In this document: piece by piece, positions 25,437 through 36,465 of the stretch
How the letters are laid out: every line of letters begins with the position of its first letter
How positions within the stretch are numbered: the stretch's first letter is position 1
Source of the DNA: Tomocerus qinae
Lineage: Eukaryota > Arthropoda > Collembola > Entomobryomorpha > Tomoceridae
Assembly (NCBI GenBank): GCA_020055645.1
Contig: CM034546.1
Span: forward strand, 130,717,875 to 130,781,874
Length of the DNA: 64,000 nucleotides
Direction: 5' to 3'
The notes under the pieces: model-generated
Databases searched by the model: none
Told to the model about the DNA's origin: nothing
Seen by the model: the letters and a program-made list of their open reading frames with translations, nothing else
Position numbers and translations under genes: made by a program

Positions 25437-26820
25437 ATGGAGAGGAATGATAAAGATTCTATTAGTGGAGAAGAAGTGCCTGGGAATCAGAAATCTCAAA
25501 TAACGAAGCTGGAGCAGGTCCAGGCTCAAGCAGATGAAGTCACGAATATAGTAAGAACCTCTGTAGAACTACTTATGAAACGAGGCGAAAATCTAGACAA
25601 TATTGTACAGCAGTCTGAAACTCTAAAAGAAGAAACGTGTCTACAGGGTGTCAAACTAGGATTCAGGCCCTATGTATCTAAAGAACTGTAAGTAGCACGA
25701 CAAAACCGTTAATACCAATCGAAAGCCCGTGCAAAGTTACATTGAAACACCGGTTTTCATCAACTTATTCGTACGCATTCGCTTACACCAGCAGTTCTCC
25801 CAAAAAAAGTTGAAAATATGAATAAATTACTAGCTAATTCGTGACCAAATCTCTCGCGGGGGCTGAATTTAGGCAGCGGTACCTTGTTGCCACTGTTTCC
25901 GCTGTTGCCGCTGGGAGGTATGGGGGTGAGCGGCAACAGCATGACAGTGGAGACAGTGGCGACACGCTACAACCACTGGCGGCAACAGTGGCGACACGCT
26001 ACAACCACGTGCGGCAACAGCGGCGACACGCTACAACCACTTGCGGCAACAGCGGCGACACACTGCAACCACTAGCGACAACAGAGTCACATTAATCTGA
26101 TTTCCTCTGTTGCCGCTAAACCTAATGTAAGCCAGTGCACTGTTGCTCTGAGCTCAATGCTCTAAGACAAGAGCAACACAGAGGAAACCAGATTAATGTG
26201 TCTCTGTTGCCGCTGGTCAGTGTTGCCGCTAGTGGTTGCAGCATGTCGCCGCTGTTGCTGCAAGTGGTTGTAGCGTGTCGCCGCTGTTGCCGCACGTAGT
26301 TGTAGCGTGTCGCTACTGTTGCCGCCAGGGGTTCTAGCGTGTCGCCACTGTTGCCGTTGTTGCCACTGTCTCCACTGTCATGCTGTTGCCGCTCACCCCC
26401 ATACCTCCCAGCGGCAACAGCGGAAACAGTGGCAACACAGTACCGCTGCCTAAATTCAGCCCCCGCGAGAGATTTGGTCACGAATTAGCTAGTAATTTAT
26501 TCATATTTTCAACTTTTTTTGGGAGAACTGCTGGTGTAAGCGAATGCGTAGGAACAAGTTGATGAAAACCGGTGTTTCAATGTAACTTTGCACGGGCTTT
26601 CGATTGGTATCAACGGTTTTGTCGTGCTACTTACGGTTCTTTAGATACATAGGGCCTGAATCCTAGTTTGACACCCTGTATATTTGAAAAAACTTCCAAT
26701 AATGTGCACAAGAAATCCGAGGGTAAAAACAGGAAGTTGAAAATCATTTTTGGACTCATCACTCTGATAATACTTCTTACTATGTTCATCTTCATTTTTG
26801 TCAGAATTTATTACGGCTAG
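25437..26820 (+). pseudogene. Synaptobrevin/VAMP, split by a palindromic element
   Basis: VAMPs are vesicle R-SNAREs that zip with target SNAREs to fuse membranes. The first part (25437-25643) encodes MERNDKDSISGEEVPG and then a v-SNARE motif (ITKLEQVQAQADEVTNIVRT...) with the central-layer Arg in NIVRT. The second part (26683-26820) encodes FEKTSNNVHKKSEGKNRKL, then a transmembrane helix (IIFGLITLIILLTMFIFIFV) and a stop. Together the parts make about 114 residues, the length and gap-free alignment expected of a VAMP8/brevin-type protein. A 1,035-bp transposon splits codon 69 from codon 70. Four surplus bases (TATA) remain around the insert, so even exact removal down to one TA would leave the halves out of frame. 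No AG acceptor stands before the second half, so splicing the insert out looks unlikely. Confidence 0.85.
25644..26678. mobile_element. Palindromic (foldback) element, 1,035 bp
   Basis: The ends CAGGGTGTCAAACTAGG and CCTAGTTTGACACCCTG are perfect inverted repeats, and the arms stay complementary almost to the middle (about 26110-26150). TA flanks both ends, as in TA-targeting elements of the Tc1/mariner type. Each arm carries several degenerate copies of a word like GCGGCAACAGTGGCGACACG (25930-26080 and 26210-26370). Inner arm sequence GGCTGAATTTAGGCAGCGG also occurs, decayed, at 10924 and at the ends of the MITE at 4248. No coding sequence. Confidence 0.85.
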
Positions 26821-28374
26821 CTGGTAGATGGATGGTATTAATTTTATTATTGTTGTATACGAAAAAAAATTTGTTATCAACATCAAAGACAAATTCAGTT
26901 ATAAGCTAATTCATTTAAAAATATTGTATTTATTTTTAAAAATTAAATAAAATGGATTTGGGACTTGTAATGTATATATCAATTGTTCAAATACTCATTC
27001 TTATTTATACATACATTCATCCAAGTACGCTTTCAAACGGCTAAGCTTGGTTTGTAGTAGTTTGGTGGGCTAGACCACTGCTTTCGGACTCAGTAACATA
27101 ATAATGGGTACAAGGTCCCCTTTATTTGGGCGAGCTTCTGGTATGACTTTGCTTTTTTAAACTCTTTTGGTATTTGGTGCAGATTTAGACTAGTTTTTAG
27201 ATTTAAAGTAAATATTTAACTATTTTTGCATCTTTTAAGACTACCTTTTCATACTTTGATAACAAGCAATGGCTTAGTTGGCTCCAGGCGGCAATAATGA
27301 CAGTACATTTTAGATGCAGTTTTCTCAATACTCAAAACATTTATACATGAAACATGACTAATGGCTAAGCCAATTGATGGTTTATTGTATTAACGTAAAT
27401 TATATATAATGTAATGTGGTAGAGTCTCTGCATATAGTGTCTGATTGATAAGATATTTATAGTCTGTCGTCGACATTTCCACAGTAGATATGACTCACTA
27501 TTAATTCCTAATAAACAACGTTCATAAAAATCTGGTTGAAATATCAATGATAAGCTCCCTATTGCCATGCACTGCACTCCATTCATTTACAATTGAATTA
27601 ATACTTATGTTGACATCACATACAAACGTTTTTTTATATTGAATGCTATGCGGAACACCTTGGGTAGGGAAAATATATGAGAACTTTGAAGAAAGATGAG
27701 CAGTTTGTACACCAAGATCTGCCAAGAATAGTGCTCCCAGAAGATAGATAAACGCTAAGTTGTAATTAAAATGTTTTTGTTATATACAATACAATTTTAG
27801 ATGACAGATTGAAATGCTGTGAAATGGTTTTTAAGGATGCCAATCATACCATACCGTGCAATTACAATGACATTTTGCTATACGATACTAGAAGTAATTA
27901 ACAAATTGGATTTGGAATTTAAAGAAATTTTATAGAAAAATCCTAAGGAAATTACGAAAAAGGAACCGACAAATATTGTAACTATAACCATAGTACCATC
28001 TTAAAGCAATATATTTTCTGTATACCTACCTAAACTACCTCCTATAAACTGTTAGTTTTTTTAAGGTGAAGAAATTATGGCATACCTTTTCTTGCATTTT
28101 TGAAAGTTTTAGGGTAAACAACAAGGTAAAAATGATTTTGCGCACTAATAAAGTGCTTTGATATCATTATCCAACTTTAAGTGACTTGCAAAAACTTGAC
28201 TTGGACACGTGAAAATAAGTGGTATTAAATATATAGCTGTCATCATGCATTGCAAAATGACAAATTATACTGGATTTACTTACTATTACACTATGTAATA
28301 ATATGCTATGTATGTAATTTACGTCATGCGGAATCTGTAAATAATTTTAGGCATGCAGACCTTATACACGTTTT
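26821..28374. other. Intergenic with a right-end transposon scrap
   Basis: No supported gene. Bases about 27109-27150 match the right end of the AGCTCGCC family (GGGCGAGCTTCTGG). On the minus strand, 27522-27760 is open and begins with a hydrophobic run (LAFIYLLGALFLADLG) like a signal peptide. No start codon or domain supports it, so I leave it as a weak exon candidate. Confidence 0.4.
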
Positions 28375-28931
28375 AGCTCGCCTGAGAAAACGAGCTTATA
28401 GAACCACACAGTCCTTATGTCCATTCGTTAAAAAAATAACTTTCGAACGCATTGACGGAAATTAACCAAACTTGGCGTAAACAATGCCTATATGGCGACG
28501 AGCCCGATTCATTTTCCAGAATCCCATTTAGGTTGCTGAGACAACGCTCGCTCACTTTGTCCTTATTTTGATAGTCAAAGCAAAAAATAGACGTTGAAAA
28601 TTCCAAATACGTTTCCTATAAATTGTTCGCTAAATAGTATAAAATAGTCCGCTTCGACTGAAATTTATAGTAAAGCAACTAAAACCGAAAAATACATGCC
28701 ATAATACCAAAATCAATCTACTTTCCATTTCTTTTTAATTTGATGGTCAATATTAATCGACTTCGATTTTATTTTGGATTAAGATAGTCAAAATTAATCA
28801 CTTTTGATTTTCTGTTCATTGTGATTATCAATGTTATTTCACTTTCAAATTATATTTTCAATATTATTTTATCAGAGATCTGTAAACGATTCTCTTTATC
28901 CAGGCGAGCTTCTGTTTCGGATTACAGTTAG
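28375..28931. mobile_element. AGCTCGCC-family element, 557 bp
   Basis: Starts AGCTCGCCTGAGAAAACG, has CAGGCGAGCTTCTG near its right end, and is flanked by GTTTT on both sides (28370-28374 and 28932-28936). It has only one or two units of the minisatellite that makes the copies at 382 and about 22113 twice as long. Noncoding. Confidence 0.75.
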
Positions 28932-28948
28932 TTTTGAGTATGACAGAC

Positions 28949-29529
28949 AGTGTACAAAATACCATTTACCACTTACCAGTGGTAAGTGGTTTTTAATGGT
29001 ATTTAACGTTAAATACCACTACCTAAAAAGTAGTGGTAAGTGGTATAAATGGTAAAAATGGTAAAAAATAGTTTCATTTAAATTTCTTGTTTAAATTTTG
29101 AACAAAATTCGGGGGCAAAGTACGAAATAGCTTAGCAGATGATCATTGTTGTCACAAATTGATGAGTGCTCATCAATCAGAGTAGGATTCAACAAATGAA
29201 GGCGCTAACAACCCTTGCCGATTGAGAAATTAATTGCAATTAAATTAGCATCAATTTTAAATGGGCGATACCAAATACAATCTTTCTTTCTTCATTTTTT
29301 TTAACTTTTGGTGTACAATCAAATAAATATGATTAATTTAATTGATATTGGAAATATTTCATAGAAAACAAATTTTTAAAACTTTTATTTTAGGAAGTCT
29401 AATGTATCTGTACCTAGCTGTCTAATCAATCGCTAACCATTTTTACCATTAAATGCATTTTTACCATTAAGTGCATTTTTACCACTGTGATGGTAAAAAA
29501 GGCTAAAAAGTGGTAAATTTTGTACACTG
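28949..29529. mobile_element. hAT-type element CAGTGTAC, 581 bp, copy A
   Basis: Ends CAGTGTACAAAAT and ATTTTGTACACTG, with a perfect 8-bp target duplication ATGACAGA (28941-28948 and 29530-29537). The interior begins with palindromes (TACCACTTACCAGTGGTAAG) and ends with a series of ATTTTTACCATTAA words. No open frame. A near-copy lies at 43176. Confidence 0.9.
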
Positions 29530-29616
29530 ATGACAGATAATTGAACTTGTTTATCATTTGTGCATATACCATACGTGTGTATTCCGATAAGTATGTCCAA
29601 CATGAATCATAGATAC

Positions 29617-29967
29617 TGTCAGGTTAAGCGTGGAACTGGGGATGATGCGGCCTCAGACGATAGAGCTGGCACGGTTGCCTTTGGTCTGACCCTACCGATC
29701 TGTCTCGTGCCTACCCGGGTACTAGTTATGCCAGTAAACCATCTCCCGAAAACGACCACCAGTCAAGACTAAGAATGACTTTATTTGTAGCTTCTCGTTC
29801 AAACTCCAATGGCACAATGATAATAGCGGCTACTTCTCCGCTCCTTTTCTATCGAGTCTACTGCGGCTTGGGCAATCTCAGCCAGCACTTGCGTGTCGGT
29901 CTGCTATTGGCCAGGTCGCAGCAGAGCCGCTAGTTACATTTTATTCAAAACTCAAAGCCACATGACA
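29617..29967 (-). repeat. 3' LTR of the retrotransposon
   Basis: 351 bp, TGTCA...TGACA, matching 34977-35327 closely. The few differences I saw cluster in the first 30 bases of the plus-strand reading. Confidence 0.9.
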
Positions 29968-30232
29968 TCACCTTATTCAAAAGACCGTCTGTTCCATCAG
30001 ACTACAACTTAATGACATTTCCCAAAACCCTTACATTAGAAAAAAGTACATAATAGTCCCAAAAAGAATACCCTTCACACTTAACTATAACTCTAACAAA
30101 TAACACAAATTAATTCTTTCAACCCAAAAATAATATAGCTTAGCAAATATGGCAAATTAACTATACTCAAAATTAATTATATAATTCTCCAAAAATAATC
30201 AAGTCACGCAGAGCAAAACACAATCGTAGCAC

Positions 30233-30898
30233 TTAGTCTCCATACAATCCAGTGTAATAGGACAAACACATTCTGCACAGTCTTCCCAATGTTCCTATGC
30301 GTTGGCCACATCGAACACATTCACGATTGGCTTGTGCTTCCCTTTCCAAGAGACTGACATGAAACAGGTCACAACTGGCCATTAAGTGACCTTCCACCCC
30401 GCACCTATGGCATATTCGATTTCCTACACGATTTGAGTTTATTTGTGCAATAGAAAACTGCCAATGGCGGTTACGAACACGACCTCCTTGCACACGATTC
30501 AATGGATCGTTCTGTGGCTGATTATTATTTTGTCGGCCGTTTGAGCCTCTGGAGCCACGTCGTCGACGACGACCTCCTCTCGCATTCCCGTTTGCCGAGG
30601 CATTTGCCGATGCGCTTGACGGTCCAGCTGACTCATTACGACGTTGAGAATTATCTTCTCTCCTTGAATTTCCTGGCTCTGGGTGTGGGCGACTTTCGAC
30701 ATGGGCCCCTCTACCTCGGCCTCGACCTGGTCGCGCACCACTTCCCGGTTGTCTCCACTCGTTCCATAAATTAGGAACCTGCCTGGCTAGAGCGTCCAAA
30801 TCAAAAGGATTGGGCCGTCTCGGCGCCTCTTCCCAGCTGTCTTCTTCCGGATCTCTCCGAACCAACACCACAGCTCGATCGTCTCCTCCGCTAGCCAT
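30233..30898 (-). CDS. Zinc-knuckle open frame of the LTR fossil
   Basis: A 221-residue open frame. The middle is basic and Arg/Gly/Asn-rich (GGRRRRRGSRGSNGRQNN), followed by a CCHC zinc knuckle (CHRCGVEGHLMASC) and a further cysteine cluster (CVRCG...LCRMC). Zinc knuckles of this type bind nucleic acid in nucleocapsids. Its place near the 3' LTR, apart from the gag-like region, is unusual. It belongs to the fossil element at 29617-35327. Confidence 0.6.
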   Translation of the reverse strand: MASGGDDRAVVLVRRDPEEDSWEEAPRRPNPFDLDALARQVPNLWNEWRQPGSGARPGRGRGRGAHVESRPHPEPGNSRREDNSQRRNESAGPSSASANASANGNARGGRRRRRGSRGSNGRQNNNQPQNDPLNRVQGGRVRNRHWQFSIAQINSNRVGNRICHRCGVEGHLMASCDLFHVSLLEREAQANRECVRCGQRIGTLGRLCRMCLSYYTGLYGD

Positions 30899-30928
30899 TT
30901 AATCTGTACACAAAAAATTGAAAAAGAA

Positions 30929-32377
30929 TCAATAAATGCCACACAACAATTGCACTACACTTGCAATCTTGCATAGCCGTTTAAGATGACCTCTTTTACC
31001 AATCATGTCCGAAGGCACACTGAAACCAAATCTATCTATTGGTTTGGTGGTACGAGTACTCCGACGCGCAGAGCTCTCCTCAGTATCCCCCGCCCCCGTT
31101 TCAGCCGATCCGTCCTCCGCTGACGGATTTTCTAGTATACTACCTTCGGGCGTACGAAAATTATCCTGACCACTCCCTGGAGTATGCACAGTACTCTCCG
31201 CACTCCATAATTTCTCACTTTGTACATTACTTACATCAAAAATACTACTAGTATTAGCAGTATCACCCAAAATATTAGAATTGTCCCCTGACATTGAATT
31301 ATTTCCCAAATTATTAGAATTGTCCCTTGACATTGAATTATTTCCCATAACTGAATTATTACTCAAAACTGAATTATTTCCCAAACCAAAATTATCAGAA
31401 CTATCCCCCAAACGAGAACTACATGCTCTAGACTCTCCCAAACCAGAATTACTTACTGTGGACTCTAAAATATCATTATTACTATTTTCAAAAATACTAT
31501 TACTCTCTTGGCTTATATTATTACTAAAATCATTCACACTCACACTTTCACTACTCTCATGATCTATACTTCTCCCGTTAACTATTTCATCACCCAAGCT
31601 ATGATTTTCCATCGATCTTCCTGTGCTATGAGTTTGTGCATTACCTACTACCGAATTTACCAAAACACTACTGGCTGTATGATCTTCTGATGCCACATTA
31701 CGTTCTCGAGGACCCATCGCCTCCTCTACGTTCAACCAATGAGTGATTTCAGTGTACACGGTTGCGTCACTGATATTCCCCGACTCGTCTGTATTTGTTT
31801 TAGACTCACTAAAATCAAGGAAATCATTACATGATAAAATAGGATCTCTAAACATAACAGAAGGTGATTTATCAGACAAATTAGTTACAATTTCAACTGG
31901 CAATTCGACTTCATCGTAGAAATCGTATTCGGAAGCTGAGTCCGACGTAAACTCAGTGAAATATGGTTTTAAGTGTCTAACATTTTCATCCCTCTCTTGA
32001 CCTTTTGAAGCTTCACGTTCATCTGAAATTAGGTAGTTTATTGGACCTGTCTGTTTTAATACCGTAAACGGTCCCTTCCAGTGTACCAACCATTTAGCTA
32101 CCTTTCCTGGAATACGCTCAAAGTTCGCCAGCCATACTCTATCTCCTATTTTATAGTCTCTGGGTTTATGTTTGGCGTCCCAGCGTCTCTTTTCCATTAT
32201 CTGGAATTTATCCGATCTTTCTTTAGCAATTTGTTGAGCTCTCCGAGCTCTAGTCATTACAATATTCGGTTCATCATCACCTGCTTTTTCCAAAATTGTA
32301 GGAGAAACCACAAATGCCACATGGTGGGAATACATTGCGTACATCACGCATTCTACTAAAACGTTGGGACTGACCAC
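30929..32377 (-). CDS. Integrase C-terminal-like segment of the LTR fossil
   Basis: The first part resembles the end of Ty3/gypsy-type integrases (RRWDAKHKPRDYKIGDRVWL, then WKGPFTVLKQTGPINYLI and VRHLKPYF). A long Asn/Ser-rich stretch with repeated NNSMSGDNSN-like words follows. It is part of the incomplete element at 29617-35327, not a host gene. Confidence 0.65.
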   Translation of the reverse strand: MVSPNVLVECVMYAMYSHHVAFVVSPTILEKAGDDEPNIVMTRARRAQQIAKERSDKFQIMEKRRWDAKHKPRDYKIGDRVWLANFERIPGKVAKWLVHWKGPFTVLKQTGPINYLISDEREASKGQERDENVRHLKPYFTEFTSDSASEYDFYDEVELPVEIVTNLSDKSPSVMFRDPILSCNDFLDFSESKTNTDESGNISDATVYTEITHWLNVEEAMGPRERNVASEDHTASSVLVNSVVGNAQTHSTGRSMENHSLGDEIVNGRSIDHESSESVSVNDFSNNISQESNSIFENSNNDILESTVSNSGLGESRACSSRLGDSSDNFGLGNNSVLSNNSVMGNNSMSRDNSNNLGNNSMSGDNSNILGDTANTSSIFDVSNVQSEKLWSAESTVHTPGSGQDNFRTPEGSILENPSAEDGSAETGAGDTEESSARRSTRTTKPIDRFGFSVPSDMIGKRGHLKRLCKIASVVQLLCGIY

Positions 32378-33386
32378 CAGAAAATCTCGAGTTCGAATTC
32401 ACGGGTCCCGGTACAAAAGTACTTCGTGAACTAGAACTCTTTGATGTAGAATCATGTTTATTAATTGCGTATATTTCTGCCATTTTACGCAATTTGTCAA
32501 GAAATTCCCCCGTGGAATTAAAGTCTTGACCTATCAAAGTTTTCTGTAAATCAAAAGGCAAGGTCTTAGTCAGCTGCTCGATTTTTCGCTGAATGGACAT
32601 GTTAGGCTCAATGTTACGCAAGATTTCAAGTTTACTAGCAACGTATTGCTGTGGATCATCACCAATCTTATATTCAAGCGCTTTGTTCTGCATGCGATAG
32701 TAAGTCTTTTGTGAGGAGTGATCAAAAAATTTAAGAAATTTAATTTTAATGTTAAGCCAGATTTCCTCAAAATCAGGATCGTTAACTTTTAATTGGGTAC
32801 TGATCGTTGGATACTCTGCCGCCCACCAATTGCTGGCGTCAGCGTCCAATATACGATCGAAATTGTAAATAGCCCATTGTTTAGACAACCCAATAAAGTC
32901 TAAATCTGTTTCAAATTTCAACAAAAACTCCTCAGCGTCGGACTTGCCATCATAGTGACGCAATTGTTGAATAGCTTGGTGATGCGCATATAAATTAGGA
33001 TTTACCCCGATATTATCAGTATTCGATCTGGCTCTGTTAGTATTGAAACGTACAGTACCTGTGTCTCCTGCATTAATAGTGTCAAACCGTTGCTGTAATT
33101 CTGCGAGATGTCGTCGCAAGATAGCCAACTCATCCTCTCTTGCATTATTCTGTGCAGCTGCACGATCATTTGGTATAACAGCGGCACCATCATTCTGTAC
33201 AGCAGCAGCACCTTCATTGTGTACAACGTTGGCCTGTGCACCGTCGCCTGCTGCCTGATTGGCTTGTGCACCGTCTCCTGCTGCCTGACCATTCTCATTA
33301 CGCCCGTCGCCATCATTTGCATTTTCATCACCACGATTATCTTCCCTGTGCCACTCCTGACCATCATCGTCTCCCACGTAACTCAT
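32277..33386 (-). CDS. gag-like region of the LTR fossil
   Basis: An Ala/Asn/Gln-rich N-terminus is followed by a capsid-like helical region (IQQLRHYDGKSDAEEFLLKF, then DFDLQ-type motifs and a tail of Ser/Arg). This order is typical of Ty3/gypsy-type gag proteins. It lies just downstream of the leader when read on the minus strand. Part of the element at 29617-35327. Confidence 0.65.
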   Translation of the reverse strand: MSYVGDDDGQEWHREDNRGDENANDGDGRNENGQAAGDGAQANQAAGDGAQANVVHNEGAAAVQNDGAAVIPNDRAAAQNNAREDELAILRRHLAELQQRFDTINAGDTGTVRFNTNRARSNTDNIGVNPNLYAHHQAIQQLRHYDGKSDAEEFLLKFETDLDFIGLSKQWAIYNFDRILDADASNWWAAEYPTISTQLKVNDPDFEEIWLNIKIKFLKFFDHSSQKTYYRMQNKALEYKIGDDPQQYVASKLEILRNIEPNMSIQRKIEQLTKTLPFDLQKTLIGQDFNSTGEFLDKLRKMAEIYAINKHDSTSKSSSSRSTFVPGPVNSNSRFSGGQSQRFSRMRDVRNVFPPCGICGFSYNFGKSR

Positions 33387-34976
33387 CTTGTGTCAAATAA
33401 AGGTTATCTCACAAAAAACAAAGTAGGATTAATATATGCACACAACCTTTATGCTTATCACCAGTTTTACTCCCCCTCAAATTATCATAGCATACACCGT
33501 AGACATCAATCTTTCAACTTTCCGTTCAAATCTATTCATAATCAGTAAATAATTTAAATATGCCCAGTCAATGTCACTAATTAATATTCATTGGCGTCTC
33601 TGAAGGCTCATTAGAGATTCATTTCCTTCTTTCTGACATTAACTCAAAGTCAAAAGTAAGATTAGACAGGAAAGTTCAAGTCTCAGACTGTCGCCATAAA
33701 TTATAATATAACCATCGCTTAGCATACAAGAGTTAGAACAACGTCCCGTATCTATCCACCGAGGAATAGAAAGTACTATTACTATTCAATAATGCATGGG
33801 GCGAAATAAGAAAATTTAGAAAATTTTGCCAGAGTTTTGTCTAGAAAATGTACCTTTAGTGTACTGAAAACTGCCAAAAACAATCAATAATAGTCGCGCA
33901 ACACGTTAGAAAAATGTGCAGAATTTTCCTCAGCTGTTTGCTTTGACACAAGAAAATATTTGAAACCTTTCAGAACTGAGCCAATATAAAAAGTTAGGAA
34001 ACGAGCTGTTTGTGCACTTCCCCAATAACGACCATTAAAGTAGGTTTCAATAATAGAACAGATCTTATAAGTCTCAAAGTTACACGGCAATTCGTTTGAT
34101 AATACTTGAATGTAGCAATTATAACGAAATGCTTCATCTAAAACGCATAATGGATGAAATGGAAACATTGCACATTCATTGCACATATACTTCAACAATT
34201 TTCATTGGAAGTACCGGACTCACTGCGGCTCACGCATGAACTCAGTGCTGGTACGAAATAGAATTCAATTTTCAACAAAAATATGCGCGCATAATAATTT
34301 TTAGTACAATTTGACTTTGAAAAACACAAAAATCGGTATTCTAACAGAAGTACCTATAATGTGTCGTATACGCAAAATGTATCACGACTCACCGTGCACT
34401 CGATGCAATGCACATGTCTATGTTGCCACAAACCAAAATGTTGTAAAATACACCCCTTGATTTTTTAATAGAAATTCAACTCCCCTTAATTGTATGATTT
34501 TATGCTCCCATAAATGATTTTAAACTATAACATAATTATTTTAACCAGAATAACCGAAGTTGTAGTCAGTTACGCACGTCTCCCCTTACACAAAACTCAT
34601 TTTCACCTCAAAATGCGCAATTTTTGCGTAATTCGGTACACACATAGGTCATATATCTATGTAAAAAGCCCCATAAACAATGACCGAATGAAAATAACCC
34701 CTTTTAAAATTTACTATTCGATTTTAACCCCATTAAATCAAAATTGAATGAATCGAAAATTGACGACACTGACTATACTCCGCCCAATCAACAATACACA
34801 CAATTCAAAAATCCCCTAAAGTTAATTGCACGGCTTTTTCCTATTTTGCCCATAATCATCATAAAATATAACGTTTGAGAAATGGTTGTTGTCTTACCCG
34901 AAGTAGTGTCTTACCCGAAGAAGTGACGAAAATCCGTAGAGTGCAGTTGCCCAAAGACGAAAGCGAATCCGAATCT

Positions 34977-35327
34977 TGTCAGGTTAGGCTGGGACTTGGG
35001 AATGATGCGGCCTCAGACGATAGAGCTGGCACGGTTGCCTTTGGTCTGACCCTACCGATCTGTCTCGTGCCTACCCGGGTACTAGTTATGCCAGTAAACC
35101 ATCTCCCGAAAACGACCACCAGTCAAGACTAAGAATGACTTTATTTGTAGCTTCTCGTTCAAACTCCAATGGCACAATGATAATAGCGGCTACTTCTCCG
35201 CTCCTTTTCTATCGAGTCTACTGCGGCTTGGGCAATCTCAGCCAGCACTTGCGTGTCGGTCTGCTATTGGCCAGGTCGCAGCAGAGCCGCTAGTTACATT
35301 TTATTCAAAACTCAAAGCCACATGACA
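34977..35327 (-). repeat. 5' LTR of the retrotransposon
   Basis: 351 bp, partner of 29617-29967. The outer flank ATAC at 35328-35331 matches ATAC at 29613-29616. Confidence 0.9.
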
Positions 35328-35528
35328 ATACTTAGGTAATTACGTACGTATTCAAAGTATTTATTGATTGGGATTTATAATAATTTTTGTTTTGCTATCA
35401 CGCACGGTGCGGCTATCCGTAAGCATTAGATATGTAGGTTCCTACTTCCTTTTCACAGCATTTCATTTACACTTGCATAAATAAATACATAGTAAATACA
35501 CGCAAATACAAGTAAGGGTACCAATTTA

Positions 35529-36465
35529 CAGGGCTGTAAAAATAATTATTTAGGCGGTAAAAAGAAATTTTTAGGCAGTTTTTTAATCGGCAGTAAACTT
35601 TCATTAGAAAGGCAGTAAAAACAAATGCAAATGGCAGTAGAACCAATTATAAAAGCAGTACCAAAAAATTGCTTTTTACATGTGCTTTAATAGAATATGT
35701 TCACTTAAAATTTTGGATTGGATAATTTGTGACGAAGATAACTCTGTTTTAAGGTGCTTATGTCTAGTAAAAGGCTACTTAAGCTTGTCACATACCAAAA
35801 GCATGTCCATGATGCTACCTATAAACTAAACTGCAACGGATATCCTGTCTTTTTGTTCGAAATAACCGTCAGGAAAAAATTATTTCATACGTAATCAGCA
35901 CTTACATGAGTCCTAATCTAATCGTTGTAAAAAGTGGAGAACTTTTGAAGGATTTTGTCATCTGAAATTCCCATGTGGCAGATTATATTCACCACTCTGA
36001 CAATTATAAAAATTCGCTATGCACATGCCCGTTTTTTTTTTGAAAAAATTTACACATGTAAACACATCATTGCCATTGTCAGAATAAACAAGGTACGTAT
36101 TAGGTATTCACATTTCCTTCCACCCATTGTTAAGCAGATATTGATTGCAATTAAACGGAGACGTCCTCCAGGCGTATCGAAAGCACTTGTGAACCCGTAA
36201 ATTTTGATTACACTGATACTTTCATTACTTTTCCTTAAATACTGACATTGATTTATTTACATTGAATTAATCCTAGAAGTGGCCTATAGTTGAACTAATC
36301 CTTCATTTGACTATATAAATATCACTATTTTGTTATTGCCTTAATTATTGGTTCTACTGCCTATCGCAATTGTTTTTTACTGCCCCACTTGATTAAAATT
36401 ACTGCCTTAAAAAAACTGTCTAATAAAATTCTTTTTACTGCCTAAATAATTATTTTTACAGCCCT
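35529..36465. mobile_element. Inverted-repeat element, about 937 bp
   Basis: Ends AGGGCTGTAAAAATAATTAT and its complement ATAATTATTTTTACAGCCCT, with the similarity running inward through GGCGGTAAAAAGAA. The subterminal parts repeat the words GGCAGTA and TACTGCC. No target duplication is clear and no transposase is seen. It is probably a nonautonomous hAT-like element. Confidence 0.75.

Larger units (their letters stand above)
21732..25464. repeat. Direct repeat, copy 2 (3.73 kb)
   Basis: Second copy of the repeat that opens the window, about 21.7 kb downstream and in the same orientation. Here the left side runs on into more exons of the TPR-like gene and the right side runs on into the rest of the VAMP coding sequence, so this copy has the more natural gene context. 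It differs from copy 1 by about five single-base insertions or deletions and by no substitution that I could see. Confidence 0.95.
29617..35327 (-). mobile_element. LTR retrotransposon fossil, incomplete
   Basis: Two 351-bp LTRs with TGTCA...TGACA ends bound the element, and ATAC flanks both outer sides as a 4-bp target duplication. It reads on the minus strand. Parts recognised are a leader of about 1.6 kb, a gag-like region, a segment like the C-terminal end of a Ty3/gypsy-type integrase, and a separate zinc-knuckle open frame near the 3' LTR. I did not recognise a reverse transcriptase, so the element is incomplete, with at least one large break. The LTRs are almost the same except at one edge, so the insertion is probably young. 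Confidence 0.85.

Noticed and set aside
25841-26481. Open frames in both arms of the palindromic element
   Set aside because: They consist of the translated GC word (NSGDTLQPLA-type repeats) and are mirror images of each other. No protein family is visible.
27365-27760. Minus-strand exon with a signal-peptide-like stretch
   Set aside because: There is no start codon, no second exon and no domain. It is kept only as a weak remark in the intergenic entry.
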